Positions 28,867-38,191 of a stretch of DNA of 64,000 nucleotides are shown here, piece by piece; the first letter of the stretch is position 1; each line of letters opens with the position of its first letter. This DNA comes from Fulvimarina endophytica (GTDB lineage: Bacteria; Pseudomonadota; Alphaproteobacteria; Rhizobiales; Rhizobiaceae): the NCBI RefSeq assembly GCF_003403015.1, contig NZ_QURL01000003.1:248001-312000 (forward strand), in the 5' to 3' direction. The translations under genes were made by a program, and so were the position numbers. The notes under the pieces are model-generated. The model did not search any database. It was given only the letters and a program-made list of their open reading frames with translations, and had not been told where the DNA came from.

Positions 28867-28940
28867 GGGAAGCTTGCCCGATCGGCGTCGGGCGGCGGGG
28901 AACGGGAAGCTCGCCCGGTTGGCATCGGGCAGCCGGGAAC
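28867..28940. repeat. tandem pair of 37-bp imperfect repeats at the end of the GTA cluster
   Basis: Two copies of a 37-bp unit (28867-28903 and 28904-28940), both starting GGGAAGCT and ending GGGAAC, differ at six positions. Each contains an inverted CCCGA/TCGGG core. They start 3 nt after the stop of the holin-like gene. Confidence 0.85.
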
Positions 28941-28956
28941 GATAGGATCGCCCGAA

Positions 28957-28984
28957 GGACGGCCCGCTTTCGGGCGGGTCGTCC
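28957..28984 (+). terminator. hairpin at the 3' end of the GTA cluster
   Basis: GGACGGCCCGC pairs with GCGGGTCGTCC (10 of 11 positions) around a loop of about six bases (TTTCGG). There is no T-run, but it is the last strong hairpin before the next transcription unit and may end or stabilise the GTA message. Confidence 0.5.
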
Positions 28985-29076
28985 GCGATCCGTTCCATTC
29001 AGCGGCAGTTCACGAAAAGAGCGCTAGATGGAGGGCGGGCGGCCACGGTTTGAGATGACGCGAACGGCGATCGAGC

Positions 29077-29400
29077 ATGACCATGAAGACAGACATCCGG
29101 CGTGCTCCGTTCGCGCTCGCAGCTCTTGCGGGTCTCGCTCTCTTGTTCGGTTCCCTCGATGTCGCCGGCGCGCAGGGGCGTGGCCAGGGACAAGGGCAGG
29201 AACAGGGCCAAGGCCAGGGCGGCCCGCCCAGGAGCTGTTCCCAGGCCGAGGTGCGCCAGGCCGAGAGCCAGAGCGGCGGGCAGATGATGTCGGTCTCCCA
29301 GAGCGTAGAAAACGGCTCGACGGTCTGCCACATCACGGTGCTCGTGCCGTCGCAGGACAACGGCAAGCCGAGACGGACCGTGATCACCATCCGGCCCTGA
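29077..29400 (+). CDS. small exported protein upstream of feuP (FeuN position)
   Basis: The 107-residue protein has a signal peptide (APFALAALAGLALLFGSLDV, then AGAQ), a Gly/Gln repeat (GQGQGQEQGQGQGG) and a short C-terminal domain with two Cys (RSCSQAEVRQAESQSGGQ and GSTVCHITVLVPSQDNGKPR). The last part resembles a shortened PepSY-like module. In Sinorhizobium a small periplasmic protein, FeuN, encoded beside feuP, inhibits the FeuP/FeuQ system. This gene has the right place and location signal, but homology was not tested. It lies 31 nt before feuP. The ATG may be at 29077 or 29083. Confidence 0.65.
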   Translation: MTMKTDIRRAPFALAALAGLALLFGSLDVAGAQGRGQGQGQEQGQGQGGPPRSCSQAEVRQAESQSGGQMMSVSQSVENGSTVCHITVLVPSQDNGKPRRTVITIRP

Positions 29401-29431
29401 GGGCCGGTGCCGCGAGGATAAGGAGTGGGAC

Positions 29432-30091
29432 ATGCGCGTTCTCGTCGTCGAGGATGACGGTCATCTGCGCGGCCAGCTGCGCGAGGCGCTGCAGGGCGCG
29501 GGCTATGTGGTGGACGAGGCCGCGGACGGCGAGGAGGGACACTTCCTCGGCGAGACCGAGCCCTACGACGCCGTGGTTCTCGATGTCGGCCTGCCGGTGA
29601 TGGACGGGATCAGCGTTCTGGAGCGCTGGCGGCGCGAGCAGAGGAACATGCCCGTTCTGATCCTGACCGCCCGCGACCGCTGGAGCGACAAGGTGGCGGG
29701 CATCGATGCGGGCGCCGACGACTACGTGACGAAGCCGTTCCACATCGAGGAGGTGCTGGCGCGCGTGAGGGCGCTGATCCGCCGCGCGGCCGGCCATGCG
29801 AGTTCGGAACTGGAATGCGGCCCCTTGCGGCTCGACACGCGCACGGCGCGTGTCAGCGTCGACGGCACGCCCCTGAAGCTCACCTCCCACGAATACCGGC
29901 TGCTCGACTATCTGATGCACCACCAGGACAGCGTGGTCTCGCGCAGCGAACTCATCGAGCATCTCTACGACCAGGATTTCGACCGCGATTCCAACACGAT
30001 CGAGGTCTTCGTCGGCCGGCTCCGCAAGAAGATCGGCCTCGACCTGATCGAGACGATCCGGGGCCAGGGCTACCGGCTGCGGCATGGCTGA
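29432..30091 (+). CDS. feuP: OmpR-family response regulator, FeuP-like
   Basis: The 219-residue protein has a receiver domain (MRVLVVEDDGHLRGQLREAL; phosphoacceptor Asp51 in VVLDVGLPVMDG; Lys in DDYVTKPFHIEEVLARVRAL) and an OmpR-type winged-helix DNA-binding domain (LKLTSHEYRLLDYLMHH, SNTIEVFVGRLRKKIG, IETIRGQGYRLRHG). The GEEGHFLGETEPYDAVVLD and LTARDRWSDKVAGIDAGADD stretches closely match FeuP as I remember it from rhizobia, where it controls export of cyclic glucans. AAGGAG precedes the ATG. It overlaps the sensor gene by 8 nt. Confidence 0.88.
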   Translation: MRVLVVEDDGHLRGQLREALQGAGYVVDEAADGEEGHFLGETEPYDAVVLDVGLPVMDGISVLERWRREQRNMPVLILTARDRWSDKVAGIDAGADDYVTKPFHIEEVLARVRALIRRAAGHASSELECGPLRLDTRTARVSVDGTPLKLTSHEYRLLDYLMHHQDSVVSRSELIEHLYDQDFDRDSNTIEVFVGRLRKKIGLDLIETIRGQGYRLRHG

Positions 30092-31571
30092 GAGCGCGGT
30101 GGACGCCGCCTCCGCCTCGCAGGAAACGAGCCGGGCGCGGATCGAGGCGCATCGCGGCGCAAGGCCCCGGGCGCTCTCGCGCATCGGGCGCTTCGTCAGC
30201 CGCTCGCTCGCCGTGCGCGTCGTCGGCATGTCGAGCCTTTGGACCGTCGCCGCGCTTCTGGCCGTCGGCATCCTCATCTCCGCCCTCTACCGACAGGCGG
30301 CCGAGGACGGTTTCGCCGCGCTTCTGGAAGCCCAGCTCTTCAATCTCATCAACAGCGTCTCGGTGAACGAGAACGGGTCGCTGTCGGGCAGCCCCAATCT
30401 CGGCGACCTGAAATATGTCCAGCCCTCCTCGGGATGGTACTGGGAGATCGTTCCCGTCAGCCCCGACCTCACCGGCCGCCTGACCTCCTCCTCGCTCGGA
30501 TTTTCCGCGATCGCGAGCGAGCCGCTGGACAGGGTTCCCTTCGCCTTCGACTACCAGCGCACCTACGACAAGCCGGGACTGAACGGCGAGGAGCTGCGAA
30601 TCCTCGAAACGGAGGTGGTGCTCGACGAATCGAACCGGGCGGCAAGGTTTCGCGTGATGGGCAACAAGAGCGAACTGAAGGGCGACATCGCCCGCTTCGA
30701 CACCCGGCTCGCCCTTTATCTCGTCCTCGTCGGCCTCGGCAGCGTGATCATCAATGCCGGCGTCATCCTGTGGGCCCTGCGCCCCTTGCGCACGGTGCGA
30801 AAGGCGCTTGCGCGGGTCAGGGCCGGCAAGGCCGAGACGCTGGAGGGCCGCTTTCCCGCCGAGATCGCGCCGCTCGCCGCCGAGATGAACGCCCTCGTCG
30901 CCAACAACCGGCGCATCGTCGAGCGCGCCCGCACCCAGGTCGGCAATCTCGCCCATTCCCTGAAGACGCCGATCGCGGTCCTCGTCAACGAGGCCGACAG
31001 GATCGGCGGGGCGAGCGGCCAGATCGTCAAGGAACAGGGCGGGCGCATGCGCGAGCAGGTCCAGCACTATCTCGACCGCGCGCGCGTGGCGGCCCAGACG
31101 CAGAGCATCGTCTATCGCACGCCCGTGCGCCCCGTGCTCGAACGCCTGGTGCGGGTGGTCGCCAAGCTCAATCCGGGGATCGAGGTGGGTTTCGCGCCGG
31201 GACCCGTGCCCGATTTCGTCTTCGCCGGGGAGCGCCAGGACTACGAGGAGATCGTCGGCAATCTCCTCGAAAACGCCTCCAAATGGGCGAAGGGCCGGGT
31301 GGTGATCGCCTGCCGGCCCGCCGGGCCCGACCGTTTCGAGACGGTGGTCGAGGACGATGGGCCGGGGTTGAACGAGGAGGAGCGTCAGGCGGCCCTCAAA
31401 CGGGGCCGGCGCTTCGACGAGACCGTGCCGGGAAGCGGGCTCGGCCTGTCGATCGTCTCCGACACGGCCGGCGAATATCAGGGAGAGGTACGGCTTCAGA
31501 CATCGCGGCTCGGCGGGCTCGCGGTCGTCGTCGCCCTGCCGCTTTCGCGCGTCGAGACCGGCTTGACATGA
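30084..31571 (+). CDS. feuQ: sensor histidine kinase, FeuQ-like
   Basis: The 495-residue inner-membrane kinase has transmembrane segments near residues 48-70 (SLWTVAALLAVGILISALY) and 210-233 (YLVLVGLGSVIINAGVILWA) with a periplasmic sensor region between. HAMP, the phosphoacceptor His291 in NLAHSLKTPIAVLVNEADRI and an HATPase domain follow (N box NLLENASKWAKGRVV, G1 VEDDGPGLNEEER, G2 GSGLGLSIV). It is encoded 8 nt into the end of feuP and is coupled to the lipoprotein gene by an ATGA overlap. Confidence 0.9.
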   Translation: MAESAVDAASASQETSRARIEAHRGARPRALSRIGRFVSRSLAVRVVGMSSLWTVAALLAVGILISALYRQAAEDGFAALLEAQLFNLINSVSVNENGSLSGSPNLGDLKYVQPSSGWYWEIVPVSPDLTGRLTSSSLGFSAIASEPLDRVPFAFDYQRTYDKPGLNGEELRILETEVVLDESNRAARFRVMGNKSELKGDIARFDTRLALYLVLVGLGSVIINAGVILWALRPLRTVRKALARVRAGKAETLEGRFPAEIAPLAAEMNALVANNRRIVERARTQVGNLAHSLKTPIAVLVNEADRIGGASGQIVKEQGGRMREQVQHYLDRARVAAQTQSIVYRTPVRPVLERLVRVVAKLNPGIEVGFAPGPVPDFVFAGERQDYEEIVGNLLENASKWAKGRVVIACRPAGPDRFETVVEDDGPGLNEEERQAALKRGRRFDETVPGSGLGLSIVSDTAGEYQGEVRLQTSRLGGLAVVVALPLSRVETGLT

Positions 31572-32041
31572 GGAACGAGACGACGGATCGAAGACAGACG
31601 CCTTCCAGCCGCCGCCGACCGTTCCGGAGTTCGACGACCCCGATGCCCCGCAAGCCGTTCACCGTCTCCCTCCTCGCCTGTCTCGCTCTGTCGCTCAATG
31701 GCTGTCTGTCGCTGCCGGGCGCGGGCCTCGCCCCCTCCTCGCCGGGGGCCGCCTCCCTCGACGGCGGCATCATCGGCCGCAGCGCCTACGCCCAGCGCCT
31801 GCCCTCCGGCGCGCGGGCGCGGGCGGTGGAGGCGGAATATCAGGCGCTCCAGTTCGGCTCGACGGGCGAGCCGGTCGCATGGTCGGCCGAAGGGGTCTCG
31901 GGCCGCGTCGTGCCGACCCAGGTCTACCGGGTCGGCTCCCAGGACTGCCGCAGCTTCACCCAGTATGTGGACGGGGCGGGCGCGAACGGCATGATCGGCA
32001 CCGCCTGCAAGTCGCCGGAGGGGACCTGGGTCCTCGTCTGA
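31568..32041 (+). CDS. lipoprotein with surface-antigen-like C-terminal domain
   Basis: The ATG at 31568 overlaps the feuQ stop (ATGA) and gives 157 residues. A second Met at 31643 gives a 132-residue protein starting with an ideal lipoprotein signal (PRKPFTVSLLACLALSLNGC, lipobox LNGC). The mature part ends VYRVGSQDCRSFTQYVDGAG and GMIGTACKSPEGTWVLV, as in outer-membrane surface antigens of the 17-kDa type. The downstream start is likely for export, while the overlap suggests coupled translation. Its placement after feuQ and before ccmI is as in other Rhizobiales. Confidence 0.78.
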   Translation: MRNETTDRRQTPSSRRRPFRSSTTPMPRKPFTVSLLACLALSLNGCLSLPGAGLAPSSPGAASLDGGIIGRSAYAQRLPSGARARAVEAEYQALQFGSTGEPVAWSAEGVSGRVVPTQVYRVGSQDCRSFTQYVDGAGANGMIGTACKSPEGTWVLV

Positions 32042-32188
32042 GACCAGCCGGATCTGTGAGCGCATCGCTTATCGATTGTCCGCTGCCAGTCCGGGCGTCG
32101 TCCGGCGGCACGAGACGGCGAAGGGCGGCGCTCGCCCCTCGTGCGCACAAGCCCGGATCTCATGACGAATTCGTAAGATCGGTTCCGC

Positions 32189-32217
32189 TTGGGGGTCCCG
32201 GGCGGTTCTGCTAGAAC
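32189..32217 (+). promoter_or_regulatory. candidate promoter for the ccm operon
   Basis: TTGGGG (32189-32194), a 17-nt spacer and TAGAAC (32212-32217) precede ccmI by about 70 nt, in a 247-nt gap with no gene. Confidence 0.45.
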
Positions 32218-32288
32218 ATTTCCAAGGGATGGCGCGGCCGGCTGCGGCAGGTCGTGGTCTTGGGATAATTCGGGTTTTAGTCGGTTCA

Positions 32289-33605
32289 ATGATCTTCTGG
32301 TTCATCGTGGCGGGTATGACGCTCGGCGTCGTGCTGCTGCTCGTCCATCCGTTCTTCTCCTCGCGGATCGGATCGGCCGAGGCGCGTGCGGCGCACGATG
32401 TGGAGGTCTACCGCGCCCAGCTCGAGGAGCTGGAGGCCGATGTGGAGCGCGGCACGCTTTCCGAGGCTGAGGCTGGAAGCGCGCGTGCCGAGATCGGGCG
32501 CCGGCTCCTGAAGGCCAATGCGGCCGCCGGAGGGCGGGGCGACGACGAGTTCGCGGCCCCCGTCGGACGCAAGAGCATTCTCGCGGGGATCGCGGTGGTG
32601 GTGCTCGTGCCGGCGATCTCGCTTGCCGCCTATCGCCATTTCGGCGCTCAAGGGCTGCCGGACTTGCCGCTGTCGGCCCGGGCCCAGCCCGCCCCGTCCG
32701 GCGGGGTCGGCGAGGATGGCGGCATCGGCATGCTGATCGCGGGCGCCGAGGAGAGGCTGCGGGCCGAGCCCGAGGACGGCGAGGGCTGGGCCGTGGTCGC
32801 GCCGATCTATCTGCGCATGGGCCGCACCGAGGACGCGATCCAGGCCTTCCGCAACGCGAACCGCCTTCTCGGACCGAACCCGGTGCGCGATTCGGGTCTC
32901 GGCGAGGCCCTGACCCAGTCCGCAGGCGGCGAGGTGACGGAGGAGGCGCGCGGCCTCTTCGAGCGCGCCCTCCAGGCGCGCCCCGATTATCTGCCGGCCC
33001 GCTTCTTCGTCGCCCTCGATCTCAGCCAGGAGGGCGAGAACGCGGACGCGGCCGCCGCCTGGGAGGCGCTGATCGAGAAGAGCCAGCCCGACGCGCCCTG
33101 GATGCCGATCGCCCAAAGCGCGCTCGCCGATGCGCGGCAGAAGGCCGGCCTTCCGGCGCTCGCCGAAGGGACGCAGCCGGGCGAGGGGGCTCAGGCACAG
33201 ACACAGGCACAGGCCGAGACCGAGGCTCCCGCACCCGCGCAGGCGGCCGCAGGCGGCTCCCCGGTGGCGCGCCCCGAGGCGCAAGCCACGGCGGGCGAGC
33301 CCGGGCCCGGGCCCGGCCCCGAGGAGATCGCCGCCGCCTCGCAGATGAATGCGGGCGAACGGGTCGCCATGATCGAAGGCATGGTGTCGCGTCTGGCCGA
33401 GCGCCTTGATACGGACCCGAACGACGCGCAAGGATGGCTGAGGCTGATCCGCTCCTATTCGGTCCTTGGTGAGGACGAGAAGGCCCAGGGTGCGCTCGAT
33501 CGCGCGCTCGGGGTGTTTTCGAAGGACGATACGGCGCGTCAGGAAATCTCGAACCTCGGCCGGTCGCTCGGCCTCGAGGCCCGCGAGGGAGGAACACCCC
33601 AATGA
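32289..33605 (+). CDS. ccmI: cytochrome c maturation protein CcmI (CycH)
   Basis: The 438-residue protein has an N-terminal membrane segment (MIFWFIVAGMTLGVVLLLV) and a coiled coil (AHDVEVYRAQLEELEADVER). A second membrane segment (ILAGIAVVVLVPAISLAAY) and TPR repeats (EDGEGWAVVAPIYLRMGRTE and later) follow, with a Gln/Ala/Pro-rich linker near residues 300-350. CcmI holds apocytochrome c for heme ligation with CcmF/CcmH. The family start is at 32289; the frame is open upstream. Its stop overlaps ccmE (ATGA). Confidence 0.9.
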   Translation: MIFWFIVAGMTLGVVLLLVHPFFSSRIGSAEARAAHDVEVYRAQLEELEADVERGTLSEAEAGSARAEIGRRLLKANAAAGGRGDDEFAAPVGRKSILAGIAVVVLVPAISLAAYRHFGAQGLPDLPLSARAQPAPSGGVGEDGGIGMLIAGAEERLRAEPEDGEGWAVVAPIYLRMGRTEDAIQAFRNANRLLGPNPVRDSGLGEALTQSAGGEVTEEARGLFERALQARPDYLPARFFVALDLSQEGENADAAAAWEALIEKSQPDAPWMPIAQSALADARQKAGLPALAEGTQPGEGAQAQTQAQAETEAPAPAQAAAGGSPVARPEAQATAGEPGPGPGPEEIAAASQMNAGERVAMIEGMVSRLAERLDTDPNDAQGWLRLIRSYSVLGEDEKAQGALDRALGVFSKDDTARQEISNLGRSLGLEAREGGTPQ

Positions 33606-34078
33606 CCCGCAAGGGAAAACGCCTTCTGTCGATCGGCGGCATGGTTTCGGTGGTCGCCGTGGCGGCCGCTCTCGTCCTGACCGCGATGTCGGATTCGGTC
33701 GCCTATTTCAATTCGCCGACCGATATCGTCGAGAAGACGCCCGCCCCCGGCCAGCGCATCCGCCTCGGCGGCATGGTGGAGACGGGGAGCGTCGTGCGCG
33801 ACCAGGGCGAGACGGTGACCTTCCGCGTCACCGACACGATCCAGAGCGTGCCGGTGACCTATACCGGCATCCTGCCCGACCTCTTCCGCGAGGGGCAGGG
33901 CGTCGTCGCGGAAGGCACGCTCGGCCCCGACCACCTCTTCCTCGCCGACACCGTGCTCGCCAAGCACGACGAGAACTACATGCCGAAGGAAGTGGTGGAC
34001 GACCTGAAGGCGCGCGGCCTCTGGGACCACGACAATTCGCGGCCGAAAGCGGCAGACGAAAAGGGAGCCGGGGTATGA
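33602..34078 (+). CDS. ccmE: heme chaperone CcmE (CycJ)
   Basis: The 158-residue membrane-anchored chaperone carries heme to the ligation complex. It starts [20 protein letters not shown] (membrane anchor). The OB-fold core includes [16 protein letters not shown] and [20 protein letters not shown], and the heme-binding His122 lies in [11 protein letters not shown] with the following Tyr126. It is coupled to ccmI and ccmF by ATGA overlaps at both ends. Confidence 0.97.
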   Translation: MTRKGKRLLSIGGMVSVVAVAAALVLTAMSDSVAYFNSPTDIVEKTPAPGQRIRLGGMVETGSVVRDQGETVTFRVTDTIQSVPVTYTGILPDLFREGQGVVAEGTLGPDHLFLADTVLAKHDENYMPKEVVDDLKARGLWDHDNSRPKAADEKGAGV

Positions 34079-36066
34079 TCGTCGAACTCGGCCACTACGC
34101 CCTCATCCTGGCGCTCGCCGCCTCGCTGATCCAGTCGGTGGTGCCGGCGCTCGGCGCCCGGCGCGGCGATGCGCGCATGATGGAGGTGGGCCAGGCCTCC
34201 TCCCTCGGCGTGTTCCTGCTTCTCGGCTTCGCCTTCTCGGCGCTCACCGTCGCCTATGTGAATTCCGATTTCTCGGTTCTCAACGTCTACCAGAACTCCC
34301 ATTCGGCCAAGCCGATGCTGTTCAAGATCTCGGGCGTGTGGGGCAATCACGAAGGCTCGATGCTCCTCTGGGTGCTGATCCTCGCGCTCTTCGGCGCGCT
34401 CGTCGCAAGCTTCGGGCGCGATCTCCCGCCCACCCTTCGCGCCAACGTGCTGTCGGTCCAGGCCTGGATCCTGACCGCCTTCCTCGCCTTCATCCTGTTC
34501 ACCTCGAACCCGTTCACGCGCCTCTTCCCGGCGCCCTTCGAGGGCGAGGACCTGAACCCGATCCTCCAGGACGTGGGCCTCGCGATCCATCCGCCGCTGC
34601 TCTATCTCGGCTATGTGGGCTTCTCGATCGCCTTCTCCTTCGCCGTGGCGGCGCTGATGGACGGCAAGATCGACGCGGCCTGGGCGCGCTGGGTGCGGCC
34701 CTGGACGCTGGCGGCCTGGATCTTCCTCACCCTCGGCATCTCCATGGGCTCCTACTGGGCCTATTACGAGCTCGGCTGGGGCGGCTGGTGGTTCTGGGAC
34801 CCGGTGGAGAACGCCTCCTTCATGCCCTGGCTCTCGGGCACCGCGCTCCTGCATTCGGCGGTGGTGATGGAGAAGCGCTCGGCGCTGAAGGTGTGGACGA
34901 TCCTGCTTGCGATCCTCACCTTTTCCCTGTCGCTGCTCGGCACCTTCCTGGTGCGATCGGGCGTGCTGACTTCGGTCCACGCCTTCGCCACCGATCCCTC
35001 GCGCGGCATCTTCATCCTGATGATCCTGTGCGTCTTCATCGGCGGCTCGCTGGCGCTCTTCGCCTTCCGCGCCTCGACGCTGGAATCGGGCGGCCTCTTC
35101 CAGCCGATCAGCCGGGAGGGGGCGCTGGTCCTCAACAACCTGTTCCTGACGACGGCGACGGCGACCGTGCTCGTCGGCACGCTCTACCCCCTGCTTCTCG
35201 AAATGCTGACCGGCGAGAAGATCTCCGTCGGCGAGCCCTTCTTCAACCTCACCTTCGCGCCGCTGATGGTGCCTCTCCTCCTCGCCGTGCCCTTCGGGCC
35301 GCTGCTCGCCTGGAAGCGGGGCGATATCGCGGGCGCGACCCAGCGCCTCTACTGGGCGATCGGCGCAGCGCTCCTGACCGTGATCATCGCGCTCGCGCTC
35401 ACGCAGGGCACCGAAGTCCTGGCATCCCTCGGCCTCGGCCTCGGCATCTGGCTCCTTATCGGCAGCCTCGTCGATCTCGTGGAGCGGGCGAATTTCCGCA
35501 AAGTGGGCCTGTCGACCGGCTTTGCCCGGCTGAAGGGCCTGCCGCGTTCGGCCTTCGGCACGGCGCTTGCCCATTTCGGGCTGGGCGTCACCGTGGTCGG
35601 CATCGTCTGCGTCTCGGCCTTCCAGACCGAGGTGGTGACCACCATGGCACCGGGCGACGTGCGCGGGGCCGGCGGCTACGAGATCCGCTTCGACGGCATG
35701 AGCGAGCGCGACGGGCCGAACTATACCGAAGAGGTCGGCAACTTCACCGTGATGGAGAACGGCACGACGCTCGGCACCATGGAAAGCGCCCGCCGCCTCT
35801 ATACGGCCCGGCAGATGCCGACGACCGAGGCGGGCATCCGCACCCACTGGTTCTCCCAGCTCTATCTCTCGCTGGGCGATTCCACGGCCAATGGCGGGGC
35901 GACGGTGGTGCGCATCTGGTACAAGCCGTTCGTGACCCTGATCTGGATCGGCACGATCTTCATGGCGATCGGCGGCGTCGTCTCGCTCGCCGACCGGCGG
36001 CTGCGCGTCGGTGCGCCGGCGGCCCGCAAATCGCGGCTCGCCGGAGCCGCGGGAGCACGCGGATGA
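34075..36066 (+). CDS. ccmF: heme lyase subunit CcmF (CycK)
   Basis: The 663-residue polytopic protein carries the heme-handling WWD motif ([19 protein letters not shown], near residues 235-253), with conserved His in [11 protein letters not shown] and [15 protein letters not shown]. About 15 membrane segments are seen. The C-terminal periplasmic part includes [20 protein letters not shown]. It attaches heme to apocytochrome c with CcmH/CcmI. The ATG at 34075 overlaps the ccmE stop. Confidence 0.97.
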   Translation: MIVELGHYALILALAASLIQSVVPALGARRGDARMMEVGQASSLGVFLLLGFAFSALTVAYVNSDFSVLNVYQNSHSAKPMLFKISGVWGNHEGSMLLWVLILALFGALVASFGRDLPPTLRANVLSVQAWILTAFLAFILFTSNPFTRLFPAPFEGEDLNPILQDVGLAIHPPLLYLGYVGFSIAFSFAVAALMDGKIDAAWARWVRPWTLAAWIFLTLGISMGSYWAYYELGWGGWWFWDPVENASFMPWLSGTALLHSAVVMEKRSALKVWTILLAILTFSLSLLGTFLVRSGVLTSVHAFATDPSRGIFILMILCVFIGGSLALFAFRASTLESGGLFQPISREGALVLNNLFLTTATATVLVGTLYPLLLEMLTGEKISVGEPFFNLTFAPLMVPLLLAVPFGPLLAWKRGDIAGATQRLYWAIGAALLTVIIALALTQGTEVLASLGLGLGIWLLIGSLVDLVERANFRKVGLSTGFARLKGLPRSAFGTALAHFGLGVTVVGIVCVSAFQTEVVTTMAPGDVRGAGGYEIRFDGMSERDGPNYTEEVGNFTVMENGTTLGTMESARRLYTARQMPTTEAGIRTHWFSQLYLSLGDSTANGGATVVRIWYKPFVTLIWIGTIFMAIGGVVSLADRRLRVGAPAARKSRLAGAAGARG

Positions 36067-36614
36067 GACGGATGAGACCCAAGGGGCGGACGACGGGCCC
36101 GAGACCGGCCGGGCGTCTCCTGCGTGCGAGCGCGCTCGCGCTCCTCCTCGGCACCTGCGCTCCGCTTCTCGGTGCGCCGGATACCCTTCTCGGGGTTGCG
36201 CCCGCCCATGCGGTGGAGCCGGACGAGATCCTCTCCGATCCGGCGCTCGAGGCGCGCGCGCGCGAGCTTTCCGCCGGCCTTCGTTGCATGGTCTGCCAGA
36301 ACCAGTCGATCGACGATTCCAATGCGGGTCTCGCCAAGGACCTCCGCGTCCTCGTGCGCGAGCGCCTGGTGGCCGGCGACACGAACGAGGAAGTCATCGA
36401 CTATCTCGTCTCGCGCTATGGCGAATTCGTGCTGCTGCAGCCGCGCGTCTCGCTCGGCACCATCGCGCTCTGGGCAACGCCCGTCGCGGTGCTTCTCGCC
36501 GGTCTCGGCTATGCGGTGGTCTCCATGCGCCGCCGGCGGGCCGATGCGCCGGCCGTCGCCGAATTGACGGACGAGGAACGGCGCGAACTCGATACGGTTC
36601 TGAAGCGCGGTTGA
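36063..36614 (+). CDS. ccmH: cytochrome c maturation thiol-oxidoreductase CcmH (CycL)
   Basis: The 183-residue protein has a signal sequence ([17 protein letters not shown]) and a redox motif [14 protein letters not shown] (Cys75, Cys78) in a helical domain, then a C-terminal membrane anchor ([20 protein letters not shown]). It reduces the heme-binding Cys pair of apocytochrome c. It starts at an ATGA overlap with ccmF and is the last ccm gene. A terminator follows. Confidence 0.95.
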   Translation: MRRMRPKGRTTGPRPAGRLLRASALALLLGTCAPLLGAPDTLLGVAPAHAVEPDEILSDPALEARARELSAGLRCMVCQNQSIDDSNAGLAKDLRVLVRERLVAGDTNEEVIDYLVSRYGEFVLLQPRVSLGTIALWATPVAVLLAGLGYAVVSMRRRRADAPAVAELTDEERRELDTVLKRG

Positions 36615-36700
36615 GGCATCGCCCCGGCGGTGTCGGCCTTGAAGGACGCGCGCCGGCATCCACTTTCGGTCCGATCTCCGAACTCCGATCGCGTCACGAT

Positions 36701-36730
36701 CGGGCGCCCGTTTGTCGGGCGCCCGTTTCT
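36701..36730. terminator. terminator built from two copies of a perfect 10-bp palindrome
   Basis: CGGGCGCCCG occurs at 36701-36710 and 36716-36725. Because the unit is self-complementary, the two copies can form a 10-bp stem with a TTTGT loop, followed by TTTCT. It lies between the convergent ccmH and aldo/keto reductase genes. Confidence 0.75.
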
Positions 36731-36740
36731 CGTTCGTCGA

Positions 36741-37787
36741 TCACATCGGGATCGGATGGGCGCGGTGGATCTCGGCGATCTCGCCGAGCACCTCGTCGCT
36801 CAAGGTCACGTCCGAGGCGCCGAGCGCGATGTCGAGCTGTTCCATGGAGGTCGCGCCGATGATCACCGAGGTCATGAACGGCCGGGTGAGACAGAAGGCA
36901 TAGGCGAGCTCCACCGGATCGAGGCCGTGCTTCCTTGCGATCGCCACATAGGCGTCGGCGACGCCCGTAATACCGGAAGAGGCGAGGCGCCCGCCGAGGC
37001 CGTCATTGATCGAGGCGCGCGAGCCCTCCGGGATCGCCCCGCCCGAATACTTACCGGTGAGAATGCCCGCCGCGAGCGAGGAATAGGCGAGAAGGCCGAC
37101 ATCCTCGTGGAGGGCCGTCTCGGCCATGTCGAGATCGAAATAGCGGCAGAGCAGGGAATACTCGTTCTGGATCGAGACCGGGCGCGGCAGGTCGTTGGCC
37201 TCGGCGATCGCGCAGAAGCGGGTGGTGCCCCAGGCGGTCTCGTTGGAGAGGCCGAAATGCTTCAGCTTGCCGGCCTTCTGGAGGTCGGCCACGGTCTGAA
37301 GGATCTCCAGCATGTCGGCCTTGGCCTGATCCGCGTCCTGCGTGCTTGGATCGAAGGTCCATGACTTGCGGAAATGATAGGAGCCCCGGTTCGGCCAGTG
37401 CAACTGGTAGAGATCGATCTCCTCGACCTGCAGCCGCTTCAGGCTGGCATCCACCGCCTCGGTGAGGGTCGCGCGCGAGATCGGCGCGCCGCCACGCACC
37501 ATGGACGAGCCCTCGCCGGTGATCTTGGTCGCGATCTTCACCTTTTCGCGGTTGCCGGGCTTGGCGAGCCAGGAGCCGACATAGGCCTCGGTGCGGCCCA
37601 CGGTTTCCGCCTTCATGGGCGTCGTCGGATACATCTCGGCGGTGTCGACGAAATCCACGCCGCGCTCGACCGCGCGGTCGAGCTGCCGGTGGGCCTCGGC
37701 CTCCGTGTTCTGGCTGCCGAAGGTCATCGTGCCGAGGCAGAGTTCGGAGACGGAAAGGCCGGTGCGGCCGAGCGGGCGTGTCTTCAT
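36741..37787 (-). CDS. aldo/keto reductase, Tas-like
   Basis: The 348-residue NADP(H)-dependent oxidoreductase has a (beta/alpha)8 barrel. The start is MKTRPLGRTGLSVSELCLGT. The catalytic tetrad is visible as Asp and Tyr in FVDTAEMYP, Lys in KVKIATKITG and His in IDLYQLHWPNRG. GTMTFGSQNTEAEAHRQLD, TEAYVGSWLAKPGNREK and PRPVSIQNEYSLL closely follow E. coli Tas. Physiological substrate is unknown. The ATG at 37787 was preferred to the in-frame upstream Met at 37835. Confidence 0.9.
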   Translation of the reverse strand: MKTRPLGRTGLSVSELCLGTMTFGSQNTEAEAHRQLDRAVERGVDFVDTAEMYPTTPMKAETVGRTEAYVGSWLAKPGNREKVKIATKITGEGSSMVRGGAPISRATLTEAVDASLKRLQVEEIDLYQLHWPNRGSYHFRKSWTFDPSTQDADQAKADMLEILQTVADLQKAGKLKHFGLSNETAWGTTRFCAIAEANDLPRPVSIQNEYSLLCRYFDLDMAETALHEDVGLLAYSSLAAGILTGKYSGGAIPEGSRASINDGLGGRLASSGITGVADAYVAIARKHGLDPVELAYAFCLTRPFMTSVIIGATSMEQLDIALGASDVTLSDEVLGEIAEIHRAHPIPM

Positions 37788-38191
37788 GGTGGACGGCTTC
37801 TCATCGGATCGGGAACGGGTCCCGGCGCGCTGCATGCGGGCCGGCGAGACCGTCAGGTAAGGGGGCCCCGGCGGCGTTCAAGGCGGGGTTCCGGGTTCGA
37901 CAGGGAGGGGCCGGGGTCGTCCGCACGCGGCGAACGCGCTCGAAGGATGCGGGCCATGGCGGGGCCGGCGGCGTCTTGTCACGAGGGCGCGGCAGCGGTT
38001 GCGCTTGTGGCCGCAAGTGCCTAACAGAGCGGCGAAAGGGCCGGTCGAGGTCTTGCGTCCCGGTCCGGCGCCCCCGTCCGGCGCCCCCGATCCGCGTCGT
38101 CCCGGCGTCGTTCGGGCCGGCAGTTCGGCCCCTTCGAGGGCGGCTCCCGGAACGAAGCAAGACCCGACCATCATCAGTTTCGGAGGCCGAC
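37788..38191. other. 404-nt region between the aldo/keto reductase and clpS
   Basis: No gene is supported. It contains a 13-bp tandem repeat (TCCGGCGCCCCCG at 38064-38076 and 38077-38089). A weak promoter-like pair, TTGCGC-17-TAACAG, lies at 37999-38027 and could serve clpS. Confidence 0.4.

Noticed and set aside
13870..28990. Active prophage with attachment sites
   Set aside because: There is no integrase, repressor or replication gene and no flanking direct repeats that look like att sites. Gene set and order match a GTA instead.
24616..28998. Very long open frame antisense to the GTA tail-tip gene
   Set aside because: In high-GC DNA the antisense of a real gene is often open. The translation is Arg/Pro/Gly/His-rich with no domain, while the plus strand encodes a clear family.
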